DNA of 64,000 bases from JANJTB01 sp032027125 (lineage in GTDB: Bacteria; Bacteroidota; Ignavibacteria; Kapaibacteriales; UBA2268): positions 3,830,198-3,894,197 of the forward strand of contig JAVSMQ010000001.1 of NCBI GenBank assembly GCA_032027125.1, written 5' to 3'. Of this stretch, positions 28,153-36,683 are shown piece after piece. The notes beneath the pieces are model-generated. The model did not search any database. It saw nothing but the letters and a program-made list of their open reading frames with translations, and was not told the origin of the DNA. The translations under genes were made by a program, and so were the position numbers. Positions within the stretch are counted from its first letter, which is position 1; every line of letters begins with the position of its first letter.

Positions 28153-28584
28153 CTATCTGAACATTTCTTTTATCATACCCCAGGTACGTCTTATGCTGCT
28201 TGGCTTATGCTGAATCAGTGCAACATCACTATAAGTGAAAGTGTAGTCGGAAAAAACGATTTTAAGGCGGTAATTATAAGTTTTTTGTGACATCAAATCA
28301 TCACTTTCCGGTGCATCCTGTTTCATGAAGGCTTCGTTATCAACATAACTATAGGAATTTGGATTTCCTTTTGCCGTTTGAACATTAATACTTTTAAAAG
28401 ATGATGTTGATGTACTTCTTTCCAAATCGTATTTCCGAACATTTTCCTCAGAAACGGAAGTCCATCTGACAGTCACAGAATCACCGTTTGATTCAGCAGA
28501 AAAATTCTGAATTATCGAATTGCCGGCTATGACCGACAAAACCAAACTGATGAAAACTATAAATATTACTTTGACATTTTTCAT
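28153..28584 (-). CDS. Small secreted fibronectin type III-like protein
   Basis: A 143-aa protein with a signal peptide (VIFIVFISLVLSVIAG) and one FN3-like domain (SVTVRWTSVSEENVRKYDLE; YNYRLKIVFSDYTFTYSD). It ends in an unusual tail, IRRTWGMIKEMFR, that is basic and aromatic and does not belong to the FN3 fold or to a T9SS domain. It lies 15 bp upstream of the metalloprotease, suggesting a partner or chaperone role. Confidence 0.75.
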   Translation of the reverse strand: MKNVKVIFIVFISLVLSVIAGNSIIQNFSAESNGDSVTVRWTSVSEENVRKYDLERSTSTSSFKSINVQTAKGNPNSYSYVDNEAFMKQDAPESDDLMSQKTYNYRLKIVFSDYTFTYSDVALIQHKPSSIRRTWGMIKEMFR

Positions 28585-28671
28585 AATACAAAATTAAACA
28601 AAAATTTATATATAAAAAAATAATTTTTCAAATAACATCCAAAAATGGAGAAAGCCGGGACAATATCATGA

Positions 28672-29178
28672 TTAATCTCCCAATATAATCATGATATCTT
28701 CCTCCCAGCTCAACTCCGGATATTCCTCTATTCTTCCGATTTCGGTTCCATCTTTCAAAACAATCAGTGACGGCACCTTGTTTATAATAAATTTATCCGT
28801 ATATTGAACTTTAATCATCTTGTCAGTATCAACACCAATTATATCATATTGATTAGTGTCTAATTTACATACGTTTATAATCTTAAATAGTTTCGGCAGT
28901 TCTGATTTTGTATCTCCGCACCATGAGCCTGCAACAATCAGCAGACTGTAACTTTTGTCTTCAAATTTCCGGCTTATAATTTTACACTGAGTTTCGTCAG
29001 CGCAGTAATTATTTATCTTGCAAGAATCCCAGCCGCTTACATCAAGCCAGTCATGTTGTGAAATCAACCCCTCAACAATTAATAAGCCCTTATTTTCTTT
29101 AACAGTAAATTTGTCTTCAGACTTTACTGCTTCTGAAAATATAACCAATAAAAACAATATGTAAAATAAATTTTTCAT
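28672..29178 (-). CDS. Exported thioredoxin-fold protein with WCGDT in place of CxxC
   Basis: A 168-aa protein with a signal peptide (LFYILFLLVIFSEAVKS) and a thioredoxin-like domain. The active-site region reads VAGSWCGDTKSELPKLF, so the second cysteine of the CxxC motif is a threonine; the cis-Pro segment is KVPSLIVLKDG. Two further cysteines lie before the active site. A single-Cys site argues against classical dithiol oxidoreductase activity. The start at 29178 follows AGGCAG; the frame upstream adds only seven residues. Confidence 0.8.
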   Translation of the reverse strand: MKNLFYILFLLVIFSEAVKSEDKFTVKENKGLLIVEGLISQHDWLDVSGWDSCKINNYCADETQCKIISRKFEDKSYSLLIVAGSWCGDTKSELPKLFKIINVCKLDTNQYDIIGVDTDKMIKVQYTDKFIINKVPSLIVLKDGTEIGRIEEYPELSWEEDIMIILGD

Positions 29179-29494
29179 TTGCTGCCTATAAACTATCATT
29201 AAGACACATCAAAATTCATTTCGTTACAATTGAGAATTTATTTAATTTTGAATAATTAATAAAAAGCAGTATTTAGTAATCGTAAAATTATCAAAAATTA
29301 CTAAAGAAATGTTGCAAGTTGTTTGAAATTAATTAATATACAGTTTATTCAGTTCAGAAAAACAATGATACGAATTTTGTGCTTTACATCGGAATTGTCT
29401 TGATATTTTTAAATAAAAATATTTTGTCTCTTTTTATTAACGTTAAAAGTATAATTTTTCGTCATACCATATTTTAATATTTTCATCAAATGCA
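29179..29494. other. AT-rich gap between divergent genes
   Basis: About 316 bases between the thioredoxin-like gene and the phosphodiesterase, which diverge. It should contain both promoters. No repeat or RNA structure stands out. Confidence 0.5.
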
Positions 29495-30712
29495 ATGAAA
29501 AGAGCAGCATCAATAATATTATTGATTTTCAATTTCGCAATTTGTTTTGTCTTATCACAAAATGATAATCAAAAACCTATTGTTATATTGATTTCTTTGG
29601 ACGGTTTTCGCTGGGATTATCTTAATCGCGGATTATCGCCGGAATTGTCATCAATTGCTGAAGAAGGAGTCAAAGCAATATCTCTGAAACCGCAATTTCC
29701 AAGTATGACTTTCCCCAATCATTATTCAATAATAACCGGACTAATCCCTGAAAAGCATGGAATCATTGCTAACTCTTTTCAAAATCCTTATAATAAAAAT
29801 ATATTTTCTCTTAAACAACCGGCGGTTTCTCAGGCGGTTTGGTATCAGGGCGAAGCTTTTTGGGAAACCGCAAAACGAAACGGTATCAGAACAGCATCGT
29901 ACTTTTGGCCTGGCTCTGAAATGAATATTGACTTCCGGAGACCCGATTATTATGAAAAATATGAACATAACCGCCCTTACGAGACAAGAGTCAAAGGTGT
30001 TTTGGACTGGCTTAGTTTACCGGATTCACTTCGTCCCCGATTTATAACTCTGTATTTTGATGAAACAGATTCCAAAGGACACAGGTACGGAACAAATTCC
30101 CCGGAGTTGAAACGCGGTATTGAAAGAGTTGATAAAATGATATCAATGCTTGACAGCAGCATTTCATCTCTTGGTTTATCAGGTATAGTCAATATGATTA
30201 TTCTTTCTGACCATGGTATGATGGATATGTCTCCCGATAAAGTAATATCTGTCATGGAGTTGCTTGAAAATGATACTTCGGTAAGTTTTATCAATCATAG
30301 TTCAATTACTTTTATTCAGCCTGATAAGGATAAAATTTTAAAATATTATGATATGATTAAAAAGAGGGAAAAGGGTTTTAAAGTATATCTGAAAAAAGAT
30401 ATTCCGGATAGATATAAATATAAAAACCACCCGTTCATTTCTGATATTGTTCTGATAGCAGAGCCGGGCTGGCAGATTAGAAAAAATCTTGACTGGGATT
30501 CGACATATATTGCTACACATGGTTATGATAACAGTATAATGGAAATGCACGGTATATTTCTTGCAAAAGGTCCGGCATTTAAAATGAATTATAATACCGG
30601 TACTTTGAATAATATTGACATTTACCCTTTACTTTGCAGGATTTTTGATATTGAGCCGGCAGGGAATATTGATGGTGATATTTTAAATATTATTCAGGTG
30701 TTAAAAGAATAA
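29495..30712 (+). CDS. Ectonucleotide pyrophosphatase/phosphodiesterase-like protein (alkaline phosphatase superfamily)
   Basis: A 405-aa exported enzyme with a signal peptide (ASIILLIFNFAICFVLS). It shows the NPP metal and nucleophile motifs: ISLDGFRWDYL (first zinc aspartate), SMTFPNHYSIITG with the nucleophilic threonine, DETDSKGHRYG, and ILSDHGMMDM. The final His lies in the HGYDN segment near residue 345. Such enzymes hydrolyse nucleotide or lipid phosphodiesters outside the cell membrane. No strong Shine-Dalgarno is visible. Confidence 0.9.
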   Translation: MKRAASIILLIFNFAICFVLSQNDNQKPIVILISLDGFRWDYLNRGLSPELSSIAEEGVKAISLKPQFPSMTFPNHYSIITGLIPEKHGIIANSFQNPYNKNIFSLKQPAVSQAVWYQGEAFWETAKRNGIRTASYFWPGSEMNIDFRRPDYYEKYEHNRPYETRVKGVLDWLSLPDSLRPRFITLYFDETDSKGHRYGTNSPELKRGIERVDKMISMLDSSISSLGLSGIVNMIILSDHGMMDMSPDKVISVMELLENDTSVSFINHSSITFIQPDKDKILKYYDMIKKREKGFKVYLKKDIPDRYKYKNHPFISDIVLIAEPGWQIRKNLDWDSTYIATHGYDNSIMEMHGIFLAKGPAFKMNYNTGTLNNIDIYPLLCRIFDIEPAGNIDGDILNIIQVLKE

Positions 30713-30774
30713 TATGGCATAGTTAATGATAATTTGAAAAAGTGATTTTTGAAAATGATAATTTGGAAATAAAT

Positions 30775-33558
30775 TTGAATAGATTTTTTTTGGTGTTGTT
30801 TGTTCTTTTTCCCATGTATTTATATGCGGAAGTGAAAATTCCTGTTGATGATGAAATTAACCGGCTGATTGACAGCAGTCTTAATGCTAATGATATGCAC
30901 GTCCGCGATTTGCGGATTCCTGATGACTATTACATGCCCGGGTCTCATCGTTTAAATGTTATAAACAAATTATATTCTGCTCCATTATTATCAAAAAACT
31001 TGTCCGAACAAACTGCAAATATTTTTCTTGACAAAAGCCCTGCATTAAATCTTCAAACCATTACGCAAATAACAGACTTGATTGATGTTAAACCTTTTCG
31101 GGTTTACGAATTTGATGATATAATGTCGAATGAGAATATGGAAAAAGTATTAGGTCTTAATATTGACAGTACTTTTGGATTTCCGGCTTCAATTATTGTC
31201 AAACAATATCTGGTACCAATTCTAAGAGCCAATTCCATTATAGATAATGATATACTTTTTTCAGGAAAAGAAGATATTAAAATCTTGAAAAAATATGCTG
31301 ATTCAATTTTGTATAATAATGAAAAAATCTCAAATAATCCTTATAGTTATAATAAATCTTTCGAAAGACACAGTTTTATCGCCGAAAAATATTTTGAAGC
31401 TGCCAAAGTTGTTAATCAAACCAATATTTATAATATTGGATTCTCTCTATATCTCAAATTTTCAAATCTTAATACTTTGACCATATCTAATATTCCTGAA
31501 TTAAAATCACAGATTAAAAGTAAAGTTGTTGATACTAAACTCGGTAAAATTGCAATCGGCGGAACCGGAAATGATACTTATTCGGGTAATTATATTCTGA
31601 TTATCGAACTTGGCGGAAAGGATAAATATAATTTAAAAGATCTTACAAAAGAAATTGCTTTGCTTACTCCGGTTAGATGTATTGTAGATTTTTCAGGAAA
31701 TGATGATTTCGCCGGAGGTAACTATTCATTAGGCGGTGCATTTTTTGGAGTTAATCTCTTATTTGACTTCGCAGGTGATGACAATTACCATGCTGGTAAT
31801 ATTTCGCTTGGAGCAGCAAACTTCGGCGTGGGAATTTTGCATGATTATGCCGGAAATGATACTTATAAAAGTGAATATATGTCTCAGGGAGCCGGCAGTT
31901 TTGGTATCGGTTTGCTCATTGATGAAAAAGGTAAGGATGTTTATAATTCTTCTTCATTCTCGCAGGGTTTTGGATTTACCCGCGGACTTGGTGTTTTAGC
32001 CGATAGGGAAGGCAGCGATAGTTATAATTCATTAAATACTGCAAAAGAAAGCGGGAAATCTAAAACAGGCAGCATTTCATTTTCGCAGGGGGCTGCACTC
32101 GGATACAAATCTTTTGCCGGAGGCGGGATTGGTGTTTTAGCAGAAGGCGGAGGTAATGATATTTACAAATCAGAAATCTATGGTCAGGGAACTTCTTACG
32201 GGACAGGATTGGGAGCTTTGGTTGATTTGTCCGGTGATGACCGTTATCATGCTTCTCACTTTGCTCAGGGGAGCGGTGTTCATCTTGGATTTGGAAGTTT
32301 GATTGATATTAACGGCAATGATGTTTATCTGTCAAAAGGTGCTTCACAAGGCTACGGGTATGATTTAGCTTGTGGCAGCCTGATTGATATTAACGGCAAT
32401 GATAAATACGGATGCGACAATCAATGGCTTATTCCCGGCAATACAAATTCAGTTTCTATGCAACTTGATATGTCGGGTGATGATTCATATCATATTAAAA
32501 TTAATGATGATTACAAGGGGTATTCAGATTTTCGAAGAGATTTTGGAATAATTGATTTGTTCATTGACGGCGGCGGAAATAATATTTATTCCGATACAAT
32601 CAATTTCAGCAAAATTCCAACAGAGAATACCAATACTGATTATCTGGAATTGAATTTTCCGATAAATATCCAATATCAATTATATAATGAACCGGATGTT
32701 AAAGATTTTAAACTGCCAAAATCTGTTGACAGTTTATTTATAATCGCTTCATGTCCGCTTAAATCTTTTCAAAAGTATGTCTATCCTGCAAGAGACAGCC
32801 TGGAAGTTAAAGGGATGCAGACAATTGAGCACTTATTGAAAAATTTGAATTCTTCAAATCCTTTGGCTTTGGATGCTATTGAAAATATATTTGACAAAAT
32901 GCTTAAGAAAGATACTGCAAAAATATTTGATTTGTTCATTGATTCTTTGACTTCATCAAATAGAACTAATTTCGGGATTTTTTCACGAGTTCTTAGCAGA
33001 AATTTCCCTTTGGAATCAAGAATTTATCTGATTTTTAGATTAGATGACAAAGATTGGCGTATTCGCGAATTGGCAGTGCAGGCTCTAAGCAAATCTACAG
33101 AATCAGTTGTCAGCAAAAATCTGGTTGAAATTCTGAATGACCCGCACCCGTATGTTAGGGCTGAAGCTGCTAAAACCGTCGGAACGATGAAGTATGAAAA
33201 TTATCTTGACGAACTGACTGTTTCTTTCCTTGATTCAATGTTTATCGTCAGGAACAGCGCCTTGCTTGGAGTAAGTTCTAATTTATCACCGGATTATTCT
33301 TTTGCAAAAACAATATTATCAGGTTCTTATCCCGATAAAACGAAATCTGAACTGATTAAAACCCTGATAAACTTAAATTTAAGGGATAAGGAACAAAAAG
33401 AATTTTTAGATATACTGCTCGACCAGAATGTAAATGTAAGACAATCATTCTATGATGAGGTTGTAAGTAATAAAAAATCGAAGTGGCATAAGAAAATTTC
33501 CGTATTATTAAAAAATGAAACCGAACAAAAATTGAAAAAGGTATTAGATGATGAATAA
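30775..33558 (+). CDS. Large secreted protein with G-[ND]-D-x-Y repeats and C-terminal HEAT repeats
   Basis: An exported protein of about 927 aa. The frame starts at GTG 30742, but a TTG at 30775 after GGAA gives a clean signal peptide (NRFFLVLFVLFPMYLYA), so that start is preferred with moderate certainty. From about residue 270 to 620 a ~26-residue unit repeats roughly eleven times: L-(L/I)-x-D-x-x-G-(N/D)-D-x-Y, then a glycine-rich QG-x-G-x-x-x-G-x-G. This looks like a stacked beta or beta-helix fold with calcium-type loops. Residues ~755-855 are HEAT repeats (NDPHPYVRAEAAKTVG). No known family is recognised. Its end overlaps gmk. Confidence 0.7.
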   Translation: MNRFFLVLFVLFPMYLYAEVKIPVDDEINRLIDSSLNANDMHVRDLRIPDDYYMPGSHRLNVINKLYSAPLLSKNLSEQTANIFLDKSPALNLQTITQITDLIDVKPFRVYEFDDIMSNENMEKVLGLNIDSTFGFPASIIVKQYLVPILRANSIIDNDILFSGKEDIKILKKYADSILYNNEKISNNPYSYNKSFERHSFIAEKYFEAAKVVNQTNIYNIGFSLYLKFSNLNTLTISNIPELKSQIKSKVVDTKLGKIAIGGTGNDTYSGNYILIIELGGKDKYNLKDLTKEIALLTPVRCIVDFSGNDDFAGGNYSLGGAFFGVNLLFDFAGDDNYHAGNISLGAANFGVGILHDYAGNDTYKSEYMSQGAGSFGIGLLIDEKGKDVYNSSSFSQGFGFTRGLGVLADREGSDSYNSLNTAKESGKSKTGSISFSQGAALGYKSFAGGGIGVLAEGGGNDIYKSEIYGQGTSYGTGLGALVDLSGDDRYHASHFAQGSGVHLGFGSLIDINGNDVYLSKGASQGYGYDLACGSLIDINGNDKYGCDNQWLIPGNTNSVSMQLDMSGDDSYHIKINDDYKGYSDFRRDFGIIDLFIDGGGNNIYSDTINFSKIPTENTNTDYLELNFPINIQYQLYNEPDVKDFKLPKSVDSLFIIASCPLKSFQKYVYPARDSLEVKGMQTIEHLLKNLNSSNPLALDAIENIFDKMLKKDTAKIFDLFIDSLTSSNRTNFGIFSRVLSRNFPLESRIYLIFRLDDKDWRIRELAVQALSKSTESVVSKNLVEILNDPHPYVRAEAAKTVGTMKYENYLDELTVSFLDSMFIVRNSALLGVSSNLSPDYSFAKTILSGSYPDKTKSELIKTLINLNLRDKEQKEFLDILLDQNVNVRQSFYDEVVSNKKSKWHKKISVLLKNETEQKLKKVLDDE

Positions 33559-34126
33559 AAAAAGATTATTGGTATTGTCCTCACCGAGCGGAGGAGGGAA
33601 ATCTACTATTGCCAAAGAACTGCTTCGGTTATTTCCGAATCTGAGACTCTCAGTTTCTGCTACAACAAGGAAAATAAGACCCGGAGAACAAGACGGAGTG
33701 CAGTACAATTTTATGACACGTAAAGATTTTGAGTTAAAAATATCAAATGCGGAATTTGTCGAATATGAAGAAATTTTCGGCAATTATTACGGTACTCTTA
33801 AATCAGAAATAGACAAAGCATTTTCAGACTGTTACTGCCTTATTTTTGATGTGGATGTCAAAGGTGCAATGTCTGTCAAAAATTTTTATCCCGATGACTC
33901 ATTACTGATATTTATTGCTCCGCCTGATAAAGATACTCTTGAGTTAAGACTCAGAAAAAGAAGCACCGAAACTGAAGAGCAGATTAAAACAAGACTCGAC
34001 AGGGCGGAACTTGAAATGTCCTTCACGGATAAATTTGATTTTATAATTATAAATGACAATCTGGAAAAAGCAATTAATGATGTCATTGAGATTGTTAAAC
34101 AAAATATGCGGGTAAATGATAAATGA
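33548..34126 (+). CDS. gmk: Guanylate kinase
   Basis: A 192-aa nucleotide kinase converting GMP to GDP. The P-loop reads SSPSGGGKST; the GMP-binding segment follows at SVSATTRKIRPGEQDGVQYNF, and the lid at RKRSTETEEQIKTRL. The first ATG (33548) sits 7 nt after AAGG and overlaps the upstream stop; ATG at 33551 is an equal alternative. The stop overlaps ubiE by four bases. Confidence 0.95.
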   Translation: MMNKKRLLVLSSPSGGGKSTIAKELLRLFPNLRLSVSATTRKIRPGEQDGVQYNFMTRKDFELKISNAEFVEYEEIFGNYYGTLKSEIDKAFSDCYCLIFDVDVKGAMSVKNFYPDDSLLIFIAPPDKDTLELRLRKRSTETEEQIKTRLDRAELEMSFTDKFDFIIINDNLEKAINDVIEIVKQNMRVNDK

Positions 34127-34815
34127 GTGAAGTAGTCAGAAAAATGTTCTCCGATATTTCGGGTGATTATGATTTATTAAATGATTTATTATCTTTTGGA
34201 AGACACAGAAGCTGGAAAAAAAGATTTGTCCGCAGATTAAATATCCCACAAAACGGCAGACATCTTGATGTTGCAACCGGTACCGGAGATATCGCCGAAA
34301 GAATTGTAAAGCAGTACGGTCGCAGCGTATGGGTAAAAGGTATTGATTTTTCTGAAAGTATGATTATAAAAGCAAAATACCGGAAAAATCCAAAGTTTGA
34401 TAATCTTAGTTTCGATGTTGGTGACGCTACGAATCTTAATTTTTCTGATAATGAGTTTGATTCTGTTTCCATTTCATTCGGTATAAGAAATATTCCTGAG
34501 CTTCTCACCGCAATTTCGGAGATGACAAGAGTTATTAAACCCGGAGGCTTGCTTGCCATAATGGAATTTGGCACACCCGATTCCCCTTTCAACACGATTT
34601 ACAAATTATATTCAAAATATATTCTGCCGCTTATTGGCAAGATAATAAGCGGAAATGATTTTGCTTATACCTATCTTCCTGAAACCATAAAAAAATTCCC
34701 TTACGGCAAAGAATTTCAGAAATTATTAATGGATACGAATAACTTTTCTGAAGTAGAAATCATGAAGCTCGAATTTGGAACTGTTTATGCCTACTTTTGC
34801 AGAAAAAAAAGTTAG
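34123..34815 (+). CDS. ubiE: Demethylmenaquinone methyltransferase (UbiE/MenG)
   Basis: A 230-aa SAM-dependent enzyme that methylates demethylmenaquinone in the last step of menaquinone synthesis. Motif I is LDVATGTGDIAERI; the family signatures FSDISGDYDLLNDLLSFGRH near the N-terminus and SFGIRNIPELLTAI are clear. The start overlaps the gmk stop (ATGA), so the two are co-translated. A menaquinone-based respiratory chain is implied. Confidence 0.95.
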   Translation: MSEVVRKMFSDISGDYDLLNDLLSFGRHRSWKKRFVRRLNIPQNGRHLDVATGTGDIAERIVKQYGRSVWVKGIDFSESMIIKAKYRKNPKFDNLSFDVGDATNLNFSDNEFDSVSISFGIRNIPELLTAISEMTRVIKPGGLLAIMEFGTPDSPFNTIYKLYSKYILPLIGKIISGNDFAYTYLPETIKKFPYGKEFQKLLMDTNNFSEVEIMKLEFGTVYAYFCRKKS

Positions 34816-35260
34816 TCTTAAGTTCTTAGTTTATAGTTAGCTTCGCTGGTCTTCGACTTCAGAATTGTGTCCAACTCTGTAAGAGTGCCCTGTTAGTAGA
34901 ATAACAATCCAACCATTGAAACCAACGACCGCCAACTCCGTTAGGAGTTGAATCTTTGTAACAAAAACACATCCCACCGAAAACCACTATACCCAACTCC
35001 AAAGGAGTTGAATATTGATAGAAAAAGTTGGTTGTGGTTCACATCATACATTTCACGCTTAATCTATTGTATGAGTTGTTGCTAACCTCTGTTATTCCTC
35101 TCATTACTTAATAAAATATTCATAAAACTAAATCAGGTATTAATGCGTTAGAGAGTATGAAGTTGTGATAAATTGCAGAAAGCAATTAATCAATAAAAAA
35201 GTATTTAAGGTTCTCAAAAATTGAGGACTGTGATTAATTCAAAATATCAAGTTGACTTAT
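34816..35260. repeat. Gap with hairpin-led dispersed repeats
   Basis: Three units of the dispersed family: palindromes at about 34872-34885, 34934-34949 and 34995-35009 (AACTCC/GGAGTT type, loops of 3-4 nt), spaced ~61 bp. The second is followed by the same GAATCTTTGTAACAAA tail seen at 2015-2030. The final ~230 bases before the transporter start are AT-rich and hold no gene. Confidence 0.75.
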
Positions 35261-36382
35261 ATGAATATTTCGTTTCAAAAATTGTTTTATATCCTTGCAA
35301 CCTTGTTTGCACTTGTTGCTGTTTTAATCATAGCTCAATCAATTCTTATACCTATGGGATTTGCTTTAATATTGTCATTTATATTCTACCCATTGGCAAA
35401 AAAGTTAGAATCCTGGGGTGTCAATCGGATGATTGCCGCATTTCTTGTTATAATTTTCACGTTTATTGTTTTGGGCGGCGGCGGATTTTTCTTCTTTACT
35501 CAAATTATCCAGCTCCCGCATGAACTCTCAGAATTTAGTGATAAATTAATGGTGCTATTGACTGATATTATATTATTTATCAATAATAATTTGTCAATGA
35601 AATCAGATTTGGAAATAGGAACTGTATTGAACCATTTGCAAACATGGCTTAAAAATTCAGTATTTCCAATAGCAGAAAGTACATTTAATGGAACAACCAG
35701 CTTCATAACAGGTTTAGTAGCAACAATAATCTATACATTTCTGTTCCTAATCTACAGAAAAGGTTTGACTCAGGCTTTTGTAAATTTTGCAAAACCTGAA
35801 AATAGTGCAAAGGTTTTGAATATGCTGAAAAATGTACAAAAAGTTGGGCAAAAATATTTAAGCGGTAAACTTCTGATGATTCTTATTCTGGGTATTGCCA
35901 ATAGTATCGGGCTTTGGATTCTTGATATTGACAGTCCATTCCTTTTTGGTTTTTTAGCAGCAATATTATCTGTCATTCCTTATATCGGTACAAGCTTAGG
36001 AGCAGTTATACCTGTCCTGTATGCTTTTATGACTCACGATTCATTGATGACTCCTGCACTTGTAGCTATAATGTTTATTTCAGTTCAGTTACTGGATGAT
36101 AATTTATTAAGTCCGATGATAGTTGGCAGTTCAATGCAAGTTAATCCATTAGCTTCAATATTGAGTTTGATTATTGGTGCTTATGTCTGGGGTATTGCCG
36201 GAATGATTTTATTTTTACCTTTTGCAGCAATGCTGAAGGTCGTTTGTGAAGAATTTGATTCCCTTAAACCAATTGCTTTGATGATAGGAACCCAGATTTA
36301 TCAAGGAAAGGATTATGAAGAAAAACCTATTGAAAAAATTGTTGAAAATTTTAGAAAAATAATTAAAATCAAGAAAAAATGA
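35261..36382 (+). CDS. AI-2E family / PerM-like membrane transporter
   Basis: A 373-aa polytopic protein of the AI-2E (PerM) family with about eight helices. Typical features are the N-terminal IPMGFALILSFIFYPLAK segment, a periplasmic loop (~residues 85-150), and the C-terminal LSPMIVGSSMQVNPLASI motif. Substrates in this family vary and include sodium/proton antiport and small-molecule export. The frame opens nine bases upstream at TTG; ATG 35261 is chosen. Confidence 0.9.
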   Translation: MNISFQKLFYILATLFALVAVLIIAQSILIPMGFALILSFIFYPLAKKLESWGVNRMIAAFLVIIFTFIVLGGGGFFFFTQIIQLPHELSEFSDKLMVLLTDIILFINNNLSMKSDLEIGTVLNHLQTWLKNSVFPIAESTFNGTTSFITGLVATIIYTFLFLIYRKGLTQAFVNFAKPENSAKVLNMLKNVQKVGQKYLSGKLLMILILGIANSIGLWILDIDSPFLFGFLAAILSVIPYIGTSLGAVIPVLYAFMTHDSLMTPALVAIMFISVQLLDDNLLSPMIVGSSMQVNPLASILSLIIGAYVWGIAGMILFLPFAAMLKVVCEEFDSLKPIALMIGTQIYQGKDYEEKPIEKIVENFRKIIKIKKK

Positions 36383-36683
36383 TAATGGAATTATTTGCAG
36401 ATGTGCCACACTTTGGAAGTGTGGCACATCAAAATTTGATTCTATCCCATCGGGAATTAAGAACGGTAGAAAAAGCGCAACCGAGGGGAACCCAATCCCA
36501 ACACCCTAATTCTTTAAAAAACCATATTCATATACTTTCAGTTCGATTTTCTTTGCTAATAGTTTCAGCTTGTCACTTAAATTGGTAATTAATTGCATAT
36601 AAACTGCATCTTCGCTTATGTTGTTCATTTTGTCTATGTCTATCGTTTAACACAGATTTTCACGGGAAAATGAGATACGTAGT
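36383..36683. other. Gap: hairpin, dispersed repeat and start of the mobile-element region
   Basis: Holds a perfect 12-bp hairpin (36400-36430), a dispersed-family palindrome ATCCCATCGGGA at 36444-36455 with the GGTAGAAAAA tail, and at 36650-36666 the 17-bp AACACAGATTTTCACGG that is inverted at 38718-38734. No gene. Confidence 0.7.
36400..36430. terminator. Strong hairpin after the PerM gene, dispersed copy at 46800
   Basis: GATGTGCCACAC and GTGTGGCACATC form a perfect 12-bp stem around TTTGGAA. The U-run is poor. A degenerate copy with the same loop is at 46800-46830, so this is also a dispersed repeat. Confidence 0.65.
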
